Assembly: GCA_022578965.1 (NCBI GenBank)
Contig: MU400718.1
Coordinates: 1 to 64,000 of the forward strand
From: Xylaria sp. FL1777
Taxonomy: Eukaryota > Ascomycota > Sordariomycetes > Xylariales > Xylariaceae
DNA length: 64,000 nt
Reading direction: 5' to 3'
This document shows positions 1-11,811 of the stretch, in pieces (within the stretch, counting starts at the first letter, position 1; every line of letters begins with the position of its first letter). A program made the translations under genes and the position numbers. The notes below the pieces were generated by a model. That model had not been told where the DNA came from and did not search any database. It saw only the letters and a program-made list of their open reading frames with translations.

Positions 1-1504
1 ATAATAGCTATATTAATATATATATTAATTTTTATTAGTTTATTTATTTTATATAGTTTGTTTTAAACTTAAGTTTTAAGTTTATTATAAAATAAATAAA
101 ATAATATAAACTTAAGTAATTTTAAAATTACTATTAATTGTTTAAATTTTATAATATAATTTATTGCTGCTTTTATTTGTTTTAAGCAATAAAATGCTTT
201 TTTTATATATTTTGCTCTTTAAATATTTTTAAATAATGCTTTTATTTAATTTTTAAACTTAATATAATTTTTAAAAATTTTTTTTATTTTTAGCTTAAAG
301 TTAATTAACTTATTAGCTTTTAAAAAATTCTTTAAAATAAATTAAAACTATTTTAATACTTTTTTTAATAAAAATTATAAAATAATTATTACTTTTTAAT
401 TTTTTTTTGTAATAATAATAAAATGCTATTTTAAATAAAGTTTAATATAAATTAAAAAAGCTTTTATATTTATAAATTTATTATAAAGCTTTAAAGCAAT
501 AAATTTAAAACTTTTAATGTTTAGCATTTTTAATATTATAAATAATCTTAATAATAAAAGTAGTAATAATAATAAAAAATTAAGTTTTTTATTTTAAATT
601 ATTATTTTAAATATAATAGTAATAAAAATAAGCATTAAGTTTATTAATAATAATATTAGCATTAATTATAACATAATTATTTATTTAAAGCTTTAATTTA
701 TTGTTATAATAATAGTTATTATTGCTGCTTTAATTATTATAGTTAATATTTATGCTAGTTTAAAAATTATAATGTTTAATATTTAAGCTATTTTTTAAAT
801 TAAAACAACTAGTTTATTTTATAGTATTAATATTAATATTAGTTCTTTTTTATTATTATTACTTAATTTTTTTTTTTTTACTACTGTTTTTTTTTAATAA
901 AAATAACTAGTAAAAATACTAAAGTTTGTTATTTTAATATATTATTAGTTTTAAAAGTTTTTAAAATTTTTAAACTTAATTTTTAACTTTTTGTTTTTAG
1001 TAATATAACTTAAATTTAGTTTATTAATTATTAAGTAAAGTTTATTTATATAATGCTATTTAGCATTTTTATTTTTTAAATATTTCTTTAATATATTTTT
1101 AAAAGTTTATTTTATAAATTGTTTATTATTTAACTTTTTATATTAATATTTGTTTTTATATATTAAGTTTTATTAATTAAAAAGCTATTAAAGTATAATA
1201 AACTTATTATATATTAATATAACAAGTTTACTTTTAAAGTTTTAATTTGTAAGTAATAATAAAATTTTTAATAATAATTTATTAAAGAAGTTTTTAAAGT
1301 ATTTTTATTACTATGCATTAATAAAAGTTTTAAAAAATTAAAAGTAATAAATATATTAATGCTTAGTAGTTATAAAAAATTAATAACTAAAAAGCTAAAA
1401 ACTAAATAAATAACTAAATATAAAAAGTATATAATTATATAAACAAAAAAAATAATAGTAATAATTTATAAATGTTGCTTTTTTTAATAAACTTAACGCT
1501 ATAT

Positions 1505-1595
1505 TATTTTAAGTTTAAAGCTTAATAAACTTAATATTTAAGTTTATTAAGTTTAAAGCTTAATAAACTTAACGCTTAAGTTTATTAAGTTTATG
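1505..1595. repeat. Short direct and inverted repeats within AT island
   Basis: The motif AAGTTTAAAGCTTAATAAAC occurs twice, and its reverse complement pieces (TTAAGTTTATTAAGTTTA) lie between and after the copies, so the segment can fold as nested hairpins. Two of the junctions carry an AACGCT or ACGCTT core. It may be the remnant of an inverted-repeat end or of a tandem array. No function can be assigned. Confidence 0.5.
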
Positions 1596-2523
1596 CATTA
1601 AACCTTTATAGTAGTTTAAATATATATTCTTTTAATAAATAAAACTCCTTTTATGCATGCTTTTTTTACACCTAGCTTTTAATTAGCTTAGTTAGCTTAT
1701 TTTATAATATAAAACTACTATTAAATAAACTTTTAAACTTATAATTTATTATATTATTTTTATTATTTATATGTTAAACTATAAATTATATATTTATAGT
1801 TAATTTTAAGCTATTAATATATATTAAATATGCTATTATATAAATTAAAGCAAAAATAATGCTTAATATTAGTTTTAAAGCAATAAAATTACTAATTTAA
1901 CAAATTAATAAAATATTTAGTTTTTTTAAAAAATAAATAAGCAATAATATAAACATATTTATAAGCAAAAAAGCAACTAATTAACATAAATTAAACAGTT
2001 TTATTATAAAATTAATTATATTTAAAAAACTTAAAAGTAATAATAAAGTTAAAAAAACTAATAATAATATTAAGCAAATTATATTATATAAAAGTTTAAT
2101 TTATTATTATTTTAATTTTTAAACTTTATTAAAAATAGCTATTTATATATATAATTAAACTTTAAAGCTTAATAGCTATAATAGTTATTTTTTACTATTT
2201 AAAATATAGCTCTTAAATTAATAACTAGTTATAAAAATTACTAACTATATTAAAAATTTAAACAAAAAAAAAGTTAAATTTTAGTAATATTTAGTATAAA
2301 ACTATAAAGCATTAATAATATATAATTACTTTAGTAGTTTAAAAGCATTAAAAAACTAAATTTAAGCTTATTTATAAAAAAAAAAAGCTTAATTAAAACT
2401 TATAAAACTAATAATTAAATATTATGCATTAAATAATAAGCTAATAAATTTAAATTATATTATAATAGCTTATAAGCTATTATAAGTTATTATTATAATA
2501 ATATATATAAATTATAAAGCTTT

Positions 2524-3378
2524 AAAAAAATAATAACGTAGTTTATAAACAAGCAACGCATTTAAGCAAATAACGCACTTTTATAAATATATTTCTTTAT
2601 ATAAAAATATATAAAGAAATATATGCCTTATATTAAATAACTTTACTAATATAAAGGTTAAAAATATAAAAAAATATGTTTTAGAATTTTTATTTAATAA
2701 AAACTTTATATATAACTTTTTTTTTTTATAGCATTTTTATTAGTAAAAATATATATAAAAAGAAAAAAAGTAAAAATATTAAAAAAAAATACCTTTGTTA
2801 TTAAGTAAAAATTAGTGCGATTTACTTATTTAAATGTTAAAAAAATAAAAAAAATATATTTAAAATTAATAATTAATAAATTTTTAAAAACTTAAATAAT
2901 TTTATTTTTTTTGATTTTTCTTTAATTAAATAACAAAAGTATAAAAAACAGTATATAAATATTTATGTACTATTTTTTATATTTTAGCTTTTTAATTCAA
3001 AAAAACCTTAAAAAAAAATCTTTTAAAATTAAATTAATAATTTATTAAATATTTTAAAACTTATTTTTTTTTATTTTTTTTATTTTTTTTAATTAATATG
3101 CACTAAGTTTTATACTGTTTATAAAAATATTTTTATACTTATTTTTTACTACATTATATTTTTACTAATAAAAATGCTATAAATAAACAAAGGTTATATA
3201 TAAAGTTCTTATTAAATAAAAATTTTAAAACATATTTTTTTATATTTTTAACTTTTATATTAGTAAAATTATTTAATATAAAGCATATATTTCTTTATAT
3301 ATTTTTATTAAAAAAATATATTTATAGAAATGCATTGCTTGTTTAAATGCATTGTTTGCTTATAAACCACGTTATTAT
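2524..3378 (+). mobile_element. Non-autonomous TIR element remnant, copy A
   Basis: The unit starts near AATAACGTAGTTTATAAAC and ends near GTTTGCTTATAAACCACGTT, and these ends are inverted copies of each other. The inverted terminal repeats extend inward for roughly 180-230 bp, through a GTTTATAA..AAGCAA..GCATTT tract to an AACTTTATATATAAC tract. Nothing between them can encode a protein. This is the layout of a MITE or another non-autonomous DNA transposon, now mutated. The ends resemble no superfamily signature I recognise, and target-site duplications could not be defined in such AT-rich flanks. Copy B is the same unit reversed. Confidence 0.6.
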
Positions 3379-3407
3379 TTAATAAATATAATAATAGTAA
3401 TTTATTT

Positions 3408-4262
3408 TTAGCTTAATGTGGTTTATAAGCAAGCAACGCATTTAAGCAAGCAATGCATTTCTATAAATATATTTTTTTAACAAAAATATATAAAGAAATA
3501 TATGCTTTATATTAAATAATTTTACTAATATAAAAGTTAAAAATATAAAAAAATATGTTTTAAAATTTTTATTTAATAAGAACTTTATATATAACCTTTG
3601 TTTATTTATAGCATTTTTATTAATAAAGATATAATATAGTAAAAAATAAATATAAAAATACTTTTATAAATAATATAAAATTTAGTGTATATTAATTAAA
3701 AAAAATAAAAAAAAAATAAAAAAAAATAAATTTTAAAATATTTAATAAATTATTAATTTAATTTTAAAAAATCTTTTTTTTTAGGGTTTTTTTAAATTAA
3801 AAAGCTATAATATAAAAAATAATATATAAATATTTATATACTGTTTTTTATACTTTTGTTATTTAATTAAAACAAAATCAAAAAAATAAAATTGTTTAAG
3901 TTTTTAAAAATTTATTAATTATTAATTTTAAATATATTTTTTTTTATTTTTTTAACATTTAAATAAACAAATTACATTAATTTTTACTTAATAACAAAAG
4001 TATTTTTTTTAATATTTTTACTTTTTTTTTTTTTATATATATTTTTATTAATAAAAATGCTATAAAAAAAAAAGGTTATATATAAAGTTCTTATTAAATA
4101 AAGATTTTAAAACATATTTTTTTATATTTTTAACTTTTATATTAGTAAAGTTATTTAATATAAAGCATATATTTCTTTATATATTTTTATATAAAGAAAT
4201 ATATTTATAAAAGTACATTGTTTGCTTAAATGTATTACTTGCTTATAAACTACATTATAGCA
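3408..4262 (-). mobile_element. Non-autonomous TIR element remnant, copy B (inverted)
   Basis: Reading the reverse complement of this segment reproduces copy A almost base for base over about 840 bp, including the terminal GTTTATAAGCAAG and GCATTT blocks, the internal TTAAAATTAAATTAATAATT tract and the second terminal repeat. About 30-40 bp separate the copies, so together they form a ~1.7 kb imperfect palindrome. Differences are mostly C/T or G/A, as expected from RIP. The alternative is a single larger element with very long inverted repeats. Confidence 0.6.
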
Positions 4263-4767
4263 AAAATAGCTACTTAATAAAAAGTTTATAATATATTAAT
4301 AAATATATATTAAAAAAAAATAAACAAAAATTAAAAGCATTAATAGTATAAATATTAAAAAGCATTTATAAATAGCTTTATTTTTATAAATAATTAAAAT
4401 AACTATTTAATAAAAAAAATAATTATAGCTTTTAAACAATATAAGCTATAATATATATTATGCAATAATTACTATATAAAAACCTAAAAAGCATAAACTA
4501 GCTTTACTTAAATTAGTAGTATTTATATATAGTTTTTTAATACTGTACTTAAAAGATGTTTTTCCTTTAACATCTACCTTTTTAAATACAGACTTAACCC
4601 TACGTAGTAATTACAAGGTTCTGGGCCAGTATTCAGAAGGCACATCGATACCAAGTACCTAACCCCTAACCTACCTACTTACATATCTAGGTACTGATTG
4701 CAACCGAACTCTATGGAATTAGACATCCCCCTCCCGTTTAACCCTCCCGTCTCAACGCTACGCAACC

Positions 4768-5968
4768 ATGTCCCACAGTACGTTCCCCCCCCTCATGCTT
4801 TGTCTCTCTTCTTTTCTACAACAAAGGCACTGCTAATAGCTAAGTGATAGGCAAACGCAACACCTCCCGCGCCGTATTCACCTCGTACGAGAGAGAGCTA
4901 GCGCGAAAGTCATGGACGTCAACATCTGCCCGTCTCAATCGCGAGAGCTTCCTCCCCTTCTCCGCCTGTCGCCTGTGTCTCGAGACGGCCATCGATCCCG
5001 TGTCCTGTGCCCACGGGGACATCTTCTGTCGCGAATGCGCCCTCAGCAACATACTGGCTCAGAAGAAGGAGATTAAGCGCCTGGAAAAGCTGAGGGTCCA
5101 GGAGGACCGCGATGCCCGGGAACGCCAAGCCCAGCGGGACGCCGAGGCCCACGAGCGAGCGGTGCGCGAGTTCGAGATGACACAGAACGGACTCGATGTA
5201 CGATCGCGAAGCGTCTCCGCCTCTAAGCCCACCCTTGCGCCCACGCCCACGCCCGCGGGGCGCGACAGAGAGGGTTCTTCTGTCGTCGAAGGCGATCGCC
5301 GCAGCGGAGCCGGGAAGCGGAAATTCGAGATAGACGAGGATGAGGTACAGCGCATCGCTGCTGACGATCGAGCTAAGGCCCGCAAGGCCATCGACGCCGA
5401 GAAGGCCGCCCAGCCATCTCTACCTTCTTTTTGGGTCCCCGCCGTCACGCCTTCTAGCAATACTCGTGATATCCTCCACGAGGTGGTCAAGAAGATCAAG
5501 GCGAACCCAATTTGCCCTGCGTCGCCCGAGGACAAGCCACATACGTATTCACTCCACTCGCTAGTCAATGTTCACTTTAGCGAGGATGACGAGGACAAAG
5601 AGAGCAAGAGTGGGAAAACAGCGCGAATATGTCCATCGTGCAAGAAAGGCCTCGGCAACTCGTCCAAGGCCATGTTGGCGAAACCCTGCGGACACGTATT
5701 GTGTGGAAGCTGTGTTGGGAAATTCATGAAACCAAATAAACAACATAACCCCCATGCCACGGAACTCAATGCGCTTAGGTGCTACGTTTGTGATGCCGAC
5801 CTCACTGGCCGCGGCGGCCTCAGCCACGAGGAGAACCATCAAGGTAAAATCAAGGAGAAGGAGAGAATACGGCCGGGTTTAGTCGAGCTCAGGAGTGAGG
5901 GCACGGGCTATTCGGCTGGTGGCGCCAACCAGGTCCGCAAGGACGGTGTTGCCGCATTTCAATGCTGA
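4768..5968 (+). CDS. NOSIP-family RING/U-box protein
   Basis: Two exons, 4768-4777 and 4851-5968, give a 375-residue protein beginning MSHSKRNTSR; the 73 nt intron has GTACGT, a CTAAT branch and TAG. The MSHSKRNTS start, which needs this tiny first exon, is typical of fungal NOSIP homologues. An N-terminal zinc-binding half (CRLCLETAIDPVSC, then CAHGD..FCREC, about residues 40-70) is followed by a charged helical linker, and a C-terminal RING-like finger has CPSCKKGL, CGHVLCGSC and CYVCDADL. The family name comes from the animal nitric oxide synthase-interacting protein; family members are nuclear E3-ligase-like proteins linked to spliceosomes. The gene lies only 200 bp from the AT island but looks intact. 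Identity is fairly sure; the substrate is unknown. Confidence 0.85.
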
Positions 5969-6226
5969 GCGATTTGAATCGTATTACATGATATATAACT
6001 CGAGGTTCGGCATCGACCAACGTAATGACTTGCACGCTATGATGCGCCGCTAATTAACCCTGAACCTTCAGACTCTACAAAAGAGGCAATAAGTGACGAT
6101 ACATCTCAAGCTAGACCCCCATTTCTTCTCTCATGACATATGGTTTCTATCGAGGAGGTTCGCAACAATGTTCGCCCCATAGTCTAGTAACATTGAATTT
6201 GGTCCGACTTGTCACCGCGCGTTCTT

Positions 6227-7379
6227 CTATCGATGAAATCGAAGTACACGGTGCACCGCTTCTTGTTGTGCGGTTGTCTGCTTGAACCGTTGCCTCCGGA
6301 GCTCCGTCACGGCCTCGAGGGCAAAAACATACAACTTGTACAAGAATTTATGCACCATATCTTTGGCGAGCATAGTTGTACCATGATTGAAGAACCCCTT
6401 GAGCAATTCCGCGCCAACACCATTGTACAGAATACCAATTCCTTCAGTCTGGATAATGCGTGCTACCGTGTCGAAAATGCTTCGTGGGGCGAGATTTTGC
6501 ATGGCGCGCACCGTGTTCGGCTTGTTCTCCTCGGCCTCTCCTTCAACATCTCGATCACCCTCGTCACCCGTTTGTCCCGTTCGGCTGCTTTTCATCCGGC
6601 TCATTCGAATCTAAGGGTATACCGGCTTGCAGCCGGGTCTTGGCGATTTGAAAAGGGTACGTTATGAAACTAGAAATCGCTTTGCTAGTCGCTGCAAATA
6701 GGAAGGTCAATTGTGGTCCCGGGTCGTCATACGTCTGTTCAGCGAAAGTCGAGTTTAGGAACTCATGGAGAAAGAACGTCAGGCTCGGGTTCAGCGTCAG
6801 CACCAGGCTAGCCGAGTGCCCCGACCAGAAGCCAGCAATGCCTTTCTCCCTCCGGATGCTGCGCACAATCTTACGAACATCAAGAGTACTCTCCGGGCCT
6901 AGAAGCGTCGCCGCCTACTTACGGGTGATGATGTTAGCTATGGACGTGGTGAAGCTCCGTGAGCCCGCGCCGGCAATCATACAGACGACCAGCTCCTCTA
7001 CTACACCTAGGCCTCTGCCCTTCATACGCCGAGCTCTCTGGTGTGATCGAAGGCGTAGGGAACGGAACCACTCATAGCAAAGAAAGGAGAGGAAAGAGTC
7101 CAAGACAGATTTGGGAGCATCTAAGTAGGGAGTCAGTGAATTTGCTTGTTTCACGTTAAACCCGCCCGAAGGCTTCGAGAGCAAACTACTAGGGACAGGA
7201 GGAGAATAGGCTCTTTTTTTTTTACCTTGTGCCAGGCCAGTATAGAACGCTCTCAGCCCGCCATCGCCATCGGAATTCCAGATCTGCGAAAAGGCGTCGA
7301 CGATGCCGACGTACTCGGCCGTTGGTTGCTTCGGCTGTTGATCTCGATCTGGAACTGGCACCTGCTGTTGTGTATCGAC
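6227..7379 (-). pseudogene. Mitochondrial-carrier family (peroxisomal ANT1/PMP47-like), probably disabled
   Basis: Reverse-strand pieces match a fungal carrier: VGIVDAFSQIWN..LRAFYTGLAQ, then DAPKSVLDSFLSFLCYEWFR, IANIITRK, GFWSGHSASLVLTLNPSLTFF, ITYPFQIAKTRLQAG, and ILYNGVGAELLKGFF..TMLAKDMVHK. Such carriers exchange nucleotides or cofactors across the peroxisomal or mitochondrial membrane. A good intron occupies 7121-7225 (CTGAC branch). Problems: an in-frame TAG at 6915-6917 just after IITRK, where relatives have Gln; the frame changes near 6541-6622, which could be an 82 nt GTATAC..AAG intron or an indel; a TGA at 7380-7382; and no intact first transmembrane repeat (PxD/ExxKxR) upstream in one frame. 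The TAG could be CAG changed to TAG, a RIP-type substitution. An unusual but functional splice structure is not excluded. Confidence 0.55.
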
Positions 7380-7382
7380 TCA

Positions 7383-9058
7383 TTCGCTTGGAGGATGACG
7401 ATCTCCGGGAAGAGTTGAGGTACGAGCTGGAGTAGTAGGAGTAGGAGGAGGAACGGAAGGACCGCGACCCGGATGATCGCCCAGAAAACCGGGTGCCGGA
7501 CCGAGCCCCAGTGCGTGTCCGCGACGCCGACGGAGTTGCCGCTGCACCAGTAGGTGCGCGATTACTAGGGACAGGGGAGACAGGGGATGCAGACTGCATG
7601 TCGAAATTAAAGTGCCGAGGGATCCAGATAAGGCGTGGTGGAAAGCTGGCAGGACGCTGTTGGTGGAGGGAGATGGGGAAAGCTCTGTGATAATGAGGAA
7701 GAAGAAGATAATGACAAGGGTGCCATGATGCGTTCTTCGTCGCGGAAGCCGACTTATAGTTAATTGTGTAAGAGGTCTAAGCGTATATCAATGGTACTAA
7801 AAATAGTATGCTATTTACAAGGCCGTGTCAAGAGAGAGAGAGAGAAAGGTGGTGTTGATCGAGTGGTCTATCGGATGTGTGTTTGGTCCAGCTGCCTCGA
7901 TAGTGCCCCTGGTTTCGTCAGTTGGCTCGCCTTGTATGTGACAATTCACAGTTGGGTAACGTGGTTGGAGAATGGAGAACGAGGTCAGTTAGGTTGCCAG
8001 GTGCGCTGTGCTGTGCTGTCCTGTCTTTCGAGCTGTTCTGTTCGGCTTGCTATCTGTCACTGTGTTATTGGATATTAGATTGGGGGCCCCAGCCCAAGCG
8101 ATAATCGATTATGTAGAATTTGGTAGGCACCTAGTAGACAATATGATTGTCAATAGAAAATACGGCGACTCGTGCCATGCGTTATTACTGGTGATTCTTT
8201 TTGTAGAGCGCTTCGAGACATGAATGGCAGAATAACACGGATCCAAAGGACCGAGGTTCCCCAATTCACCTACGTCATTTAGGTACCAAGCAAAGATCAG
8301 AACCCCACATCTCCAGGTTGATCAGTGGCTGGACTAGCCTAGTCTAGATTGGTAGTAATAACAGTTGAACTTGACGAACTCGAATCTACAGACAAAACCA
8401 TGGAATCTCACGGATTCTAGCTTAGCTCATCCACACCCTATCACGCTCACTAGCCAAAGACACGCGTGTGTGCGCGCGTTGTGATAGGTATCCCATACTA
8501 TTTAGTTAACTCTCAAGGAAGAAGTCCAAGATTTATTTAGGCCCCTTGGCTACTGTTTAGGAGCCTACTTAACTTTGACTAGACATAGATAGACGTTGCC
8601 TCGTTCTAGCATTGATAATTTGTATTCTTCCCTGCCATGCTATGCTATGCCATACTTTAGAAACCGGCGAAGGGATAGACATAATTGTTCTTCCTCGGCC
8701 TTGCGGCTTATCTGCTGTGCTATGCCGATGATGGCTGACCTGACCAAACCAAACCTCTTCCATGCCATAAATAGCACGATCCCAATGCTCACCTCGCCGT
8801 AAACCGATAGGGCACCAAAACTCCCGATAAGCCATAAATATGAATGATGTGTGATGTGGTATATACCCGGGAAACGCCGCGCTATTGCCCAAATTTGTCT
8901 TCATTAATGCCACGACAGCTCCACCTTTTAGGGGGTAGAGTGGTGGAGCTGGAGAGGATGTCTCGAACCAAACCAATCCTGCCGAACAACGCCGAGTTCC
9001 CAATGAGATCCGCCCCGTCGCAGCTAGTTGCGGGATAGCTCCACTAGCATCTCGTGTC
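7383..9058. other. Intergenic; possible carrier 5' region
   Basis: 7383-7720 may hold the decayed 5' end of the carrier: on the reverse strand it encodes Ser/Arg-rich text in one frame and a Leu-rich hydrophobic stretch in another. From 7720 to 9058 I see no credible coding exon or RNA gene on either strand. Confidence 0.5.
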
Positions 9059-10680
<1,622 letters not shown>

Positions 10681-11811
10681 GGTGAGGCAGTCGATGGTCT
10701 GGTCTGACGGCTCCTGTGAGTCCGTGTGCTGGATCAGATACAAGGTTGTAGGCGCAATATCGTCGAGTGCGCTCGTTGTATGTGGAATAAGACATGGAAT
10801 GGATGATGGATGGTGTCGAGTGGAGGGAGAGGTGGATACAATGATTGGTTTAGTACGTGCCTACAGGGTACTACGTACCTACCTCTAGGTATAAGTACAT
10901 TAGGTAGCCGCACCAATGAAACAAGGCGGCCCTACAGCTGATAATATAAGGTTGTCTCTTATCAGGTAAGGTACGTACCTAACTACTTTGCTATGTATCT
11001 CTTTATCTCCAACAATCATCACTGGATATGTACTTACCTACTACGCATTATGCCTAGCAGGTACTACATGTAGGTAGGCTGCCTTCATAAGTTGAACAAC
11101 ATAACCAAACTTACATCTAAGAGCACGCAAATCCCCCCCCCCAAATCCCCCTCTCTTTACGTTAATACATAGTGATTCAACTTAGTTATGCTAAATGGGA
11201 TAGAGCAAGAGGACAAGATATGACGACCGATCGGCTCTTACTTACTTTTGTCTCCCTACCTATGTTATTATAGTTTATAGGAGACCTTAGAAACCAATAC
11301 TATGCGAGTACTCGTCTCCGAGGGCAAGCTGTGATCATCAACCCTGCGTATGCACTGTTTACTCATTACATCATGACGAACTGCTGCGCGTGTAAAACAC
11401 TGGTGGCCTCATATAAAGCGTAAAGCGCCTCATCCGGTACGTCGGAGTCGCTAGATACATTATCCGAGACGTCTCTCGCCTCTCCCTGGTGGTCTCGCGT
11501 ATGAACCGGACACTCCAGTCCGTAAGAGGTAAGATGCCCCTGCTAATGTGCTTGTTATCTGAGTCGCCGACCTCTGAAGCTCTCCACAGTCAACGCGAAA
11601 CGAGGGCATAGGCGGAAAGCGTCGGCTTCCGCGTGTCACTGGATACCAAACGCTAACTCGCCTGCTCATGATATCGGAGGATGGATAGAGGTGTCATCAA
11701 TGACGGGACAGCAGAAGCAAATAAAACACGAAAACCAACCCAACGCCAAACGTCCATCCCGCCCAGAGTAACACGTGGTATAGAGTGACATGCAATAATA
11801 CCTACTACTCC
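10681..11811. other. Intergenic, no gene seen
   Basis: This stretch separates the Sgf73 start from the 3' end of the membrane-protein gene. It contains several TACCTA/TAGGTA motifs (around 10878, 10970, 11070) and a C9 tract near 11130, but no credible exon, tRNA or repeat array. Confidence 0.6.

Larger units (their letters stand above)
1..4550. repeat. AT-rich, RIP-like degraded repeat island
   Basis: This block is almost entirely A and T, with only scattered C and G, and holds no plausible coding frame on either strand. The change to normal composition is abrupt, between about 4540 and 4620. Such AT-rich blocks in filamentous ascomycetes are typically old transposons mutated by RIP (C to T at CpA sites); I infer that here from composition and from the repeats inside it. 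No telomeric TTAGGG array and no mitochondrial gene or tRNA was seen, so a telomere or a nuclear mitochondrial insertion is unlikely. Confidence is high for the composition and moderate for RIP as the cause. Confidence 0.85.

Noticed and set aside
1..4550. Mitochondrial or telomeric origin of the AT-rich block
   Set aside because: No mitochondrial coding frame, tRNA or rRNA-like segment and no TTAGGG repeats; the internal TIR repeats fit degraded transposons better.
6209..6667. A plus-strand gene of 152 codons
   Set aside because: It is antisense to conserved carrier sequence, which explains the open frame.
8569..9003. A minus-strand gene of 144 codons
   Set aside because: Composition is random-like, with no motif or intron support.
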